This document shows, piece after piece, positions 62,587 through 64,000 of a stretch of 64,000 nt of DNA (the stretch's first letter is position 1; each line of letters starts with the position of its first letter). The notes below the pieces were generated by a model. That model searched no databases and had not been told where the DNA came from. It saw only the letters and a program-made list of their open reading frames with translations. The DNA is from JAOABV01 sp039801465 (GTDB lineage Bacteria; Hydrothermota; Tepidihabitantia; Tepidihabitantales; CAIPLT01), in the NCBI GenBank assembly GCA_039801465.1, contig JBDRUT010000003.1:62001-126000 (forward strand), given 5' to 3'. The translations under genes were made by a program, and so were the position numbers.

Positions 62587-62639
62587 CTTAGTAAGCCGCT
62601 CAATAAGACTTTGGATTTTAGAATTATAGTCTTACTAAG
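62587..62639. repeat. Inverted repeat CTTAGTAAG/CTTACTAAG
   Basis: Perfect 9-bp arms at 62587-62595 and 62631-62639 with 35 bases between; AGACT and AGTCT inside can pair as an alternative. Followed by AAAAAATAATAA, so not a plus-strand terminator. Confidence 0.45.
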
Positions 62640-63224
62640 AAAAAATAATAAACACAAAAATTTGTAGTCAATTCTACGAGAAATCAAATAGTATATTAAT
62701 TATAATATTAAAAAGCAAACGACAACTTCAGTTGATAAGTCTATTTCATCATATGTTAAAATGCCTGTAATAAACTTTTTTGTTAAGCATATGTCCTAAA
62801 ATAGGTTGGAATTCGGTTAATGTAATGTATTGTGATTGTATAAAAATCTGCATTTGGGAAAACAGAAAGATTTTATTGTTTATATTAAAATTGTTTATTG
62901 ATTGAAAGATTGGCAAACTAGAAATATTTTAAATCACTTCCATCTCATCTATCAGTTAAATCATAACCCTTTTTAAGATAGGCAAGCATCGTATTGATTC
63001 TAACATCAACAGTTTGATTCAAAATTTGTTAAAATAATTGACTTTAAGGTCAGATTTTGTTATAATAATCTAAATACACGCTTAATGTTCTTTGTAATAT
63101 CTAACTAAATAAATAAATTTAGACATTAATTTCTATTTAGACCCTGCTGAATCTTAAAACACTTACTATGATTCGCCAAAATATGCAAAGGGTCTGAAAA
63201 TTTTTGAAATAGAAAGGAGCTTTA

Positions 63225-64000
63225 ATGTCAAAGCCCAAAATTATCACAAATTTACCGGGCCCAAAAGCCCAAAAGATATTAAGAAAAGACAAAAAATTTA
63301 TATCTCCATCATATACAAGGAGTTATCCCGCAGTCATTGAATCTGGTGAGGGATGTTGGGTTTGGGATGTGGATGGCAATAAATTTTTAGATTTTAATGC
63401 CGGTATTGCAGTTTGTTCAACTGGCCATTGCCATCCTGAAGTAGTAGAAGCAATCAAGAAACAAGCCGAAAAGTTGATTCATATGTCCGGTACTGACTAT
63501 TATTACCCATTACAAACTGAATTAGCGGAAAAGTTAGCAGAAATAACTCCTGGAGGAATGAACAAACGAGTATTCTTATGCAATTCTGGAACTGAATCTG
63601 TAGAAGGTGCTTTTAAGTTAGCCCGCTATATGACTAAAAGAAAATATGCGATTGCCTTTTTGGGTGCATTTCATGGTCGCACTATGGGTTCATTATCATT
63701 AACCGGTAGCAAAGTAGTTCAAAAGGAAGGTTTTGGACCATTAATCGCAGGAATTTATCATGTTCCTTTTGCTTATTGCTATCGCTGTGCTTATAATTTA
63801 GAATATCCTGGTTGTGATTTTGCCTGCGTTAAGTATATTGAAGATGAATTGTTTAAAAAAGTAATTCCAGGTGAAGAAGTTTGTGGTATTTTTATTGAAC
63901 CTATTCAAGGTGAAGGTGGCTATGTTGTTCCACCACCGGGCTATTTTCAAAAATTAAGAGAACTCTGCGATAAATATGGAATCTTATTAATTGACGATGA
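63225..64000 (+). CDS. Class III PLP aminotransferase, 4-aminobutyrate/ornithine type (3' end outside window)
   Basis: The first 258 codons are visible. GEGCWVWDVDGNKFLDFNAGIAV near 42-64, GHCHPEVVEAI, NSGTESVEGAFKLARYMTKR (PLP phosphate site) and AFHGRTMGSLSLTGSK define the class III family. A Cys-bearing insert CYRCAYNLEYPGC-x4-C follows near 185-205; similar CxRC inserts occur, from memory, in archaeal and thermophile GABA aminotransferase-like proteins, some of which are amino acid racemases. EPIQGEGGYVVPPPGYF follows, and the window ends just after IDD, before the catalytic lysine. AAAGGAG lies five bases before the ATG. GABA, ornithine or a racemase substrate cannot be decided. Confidence 0.92.
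   Translation, partial: MSKPKIITNLPGPKAQKILRKDKKFISPSYTRSYPAVIESGEGCWVWDVDGNKFLDFNAGIAVCSTGHCHPEVVEAIKKQAEKLIHMSGTDYYYPLQTELAEKLAEITPGGMNKRVFLCNSGTESVEGAFKLARYMTKRKYAIAFLGAFHGRTMGSLSLTGSKVVQKEGFGPLIAGIYHVPFAYCYRCAYNLEYPGCDFACVKYIEDELFKKVIPGEEVCGIFIEPIQGEGGYVVPPPGYFQKLRELCDKYGILLIDD

Larger units (their letters stand above)
62343..63212. other. 0.87-kb noncoding region with palindromes
   Basis: No gene seen. It contains a GC-rich palindromic patch at 62502-62532 and a long inverted repeat at 62587-62639 (both listed). The rest is AT-rich up to the ribosome site of the aminotransferase gene. Confidence 0.5.

Noticed and set aside
1..64000. CRISPR arrays, prophage or insertion sequences
   Set aside because: No regularly spaced repeats, transposase, integrase or phage structural genes were found.

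Overview
The window reads as one continuous piece of an AT-rich bacterial chromosome with an outer membrane and an anaerobic metabolism. Evidence is a TonB-dependent receptor, a LolA-like carrier, several lipoproteins and a secreted protein with a Por-type C-terminal sorting tail, next to a four-subunit 2-oxoacid:ferredoxin oxidoreductase and an archaeal-style alanine dehydrogenase. FolE2 instead of FolE, an HprK/EIIA-Man regulatory PTS, TldD/TldE and this mixture of bacterial and archaeal-like enzymes resemble candidate phyla such as WOR-3 (Stahlbacteria). That placement is an inference; no rRNA gene is present. There is no phage, transposase, CRISPR array or obvious genomic island. Promoters are easy to see: TTGACA boxes 16-18 bp from TATAAT-like boxes recur, and most genes have AGGAGG-type ribosome sites.

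Layout. 1-1752: end of an ABC exporter (MacB/LolD type). 2007-3850 (minus): EIIA-Man, HprK and a ribosome hibernation factor. 4138-7837: a cupin protein, then porGDAB. 8580-9159: an EamA-type membrane protein and tRNA-Gln(CUG). 9411-12525: the gap-pgk-tpiA glycolysis operon. 12531-17764 (minus): an outer-membrane barrel, mtnA, HU with a structured leader, and a secreted kelch-repeat protein. 18966-27243: housekeeping genes glyS, ispE, tRNA-Gln(UUG), prs, rplY, pth, ychF, rpsF and ssb. 27413-33771: a surface-sugar operon with a consensus promoter (fused dehydrogenase-acetyltransferase, aminotransferase, epimerase, two glycosyltransferases). 35129-36563: a Cys-rich Fe-S protein with a methyltransferase. 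37942-45838: rpsO, pnp, an M16 protease, alanine dehydrogenase, a GT4 glycosyltransferase and an MFS transporter. 46178-50172 (minus): a TtcA-like protein, a phosphohexomutase, a small secreted protein and a LolA-like protein. 50822-52821: two lipoproteins flanking a putative intramembrane protease. 52825-62285 (minus): TonB receptor, rhomboid, ispF, GATase, TPR lipoprotein, folE2, tldE, a tldE relic, tldD and a 2TM protein. 63225-end: a class III aminotransferase.

How the parts connect. Por links pyruvate or another 2-oxoacid to ferredoxin, and Gap/Pgk/TpiA run central glycolysis. IspE and IspF belong to the MEP isoprenoid pathway. The 27.4-33.8 kb operon, with the phosphohexomutase and the GT4 enzyme, points to envelope polysaccharide built on diacetamido-uronic acid sugars.

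The most noteworthy non-textbook items are: a decayed tandem copy of tldE between tldD and tldE; a three-tier hairpin in the HU leader; an orphan structured RNA with a terminator near 37.04-37.14 kb; a GC-rich multi-hairpin island near 8.28-8.38 kb; a 12+12 bp palindrome upstream of the GT4 gene; promoters placed so that two mRNAs should be nearly leaderless; and a Fe-S/methyltransferase pair of unknown function.
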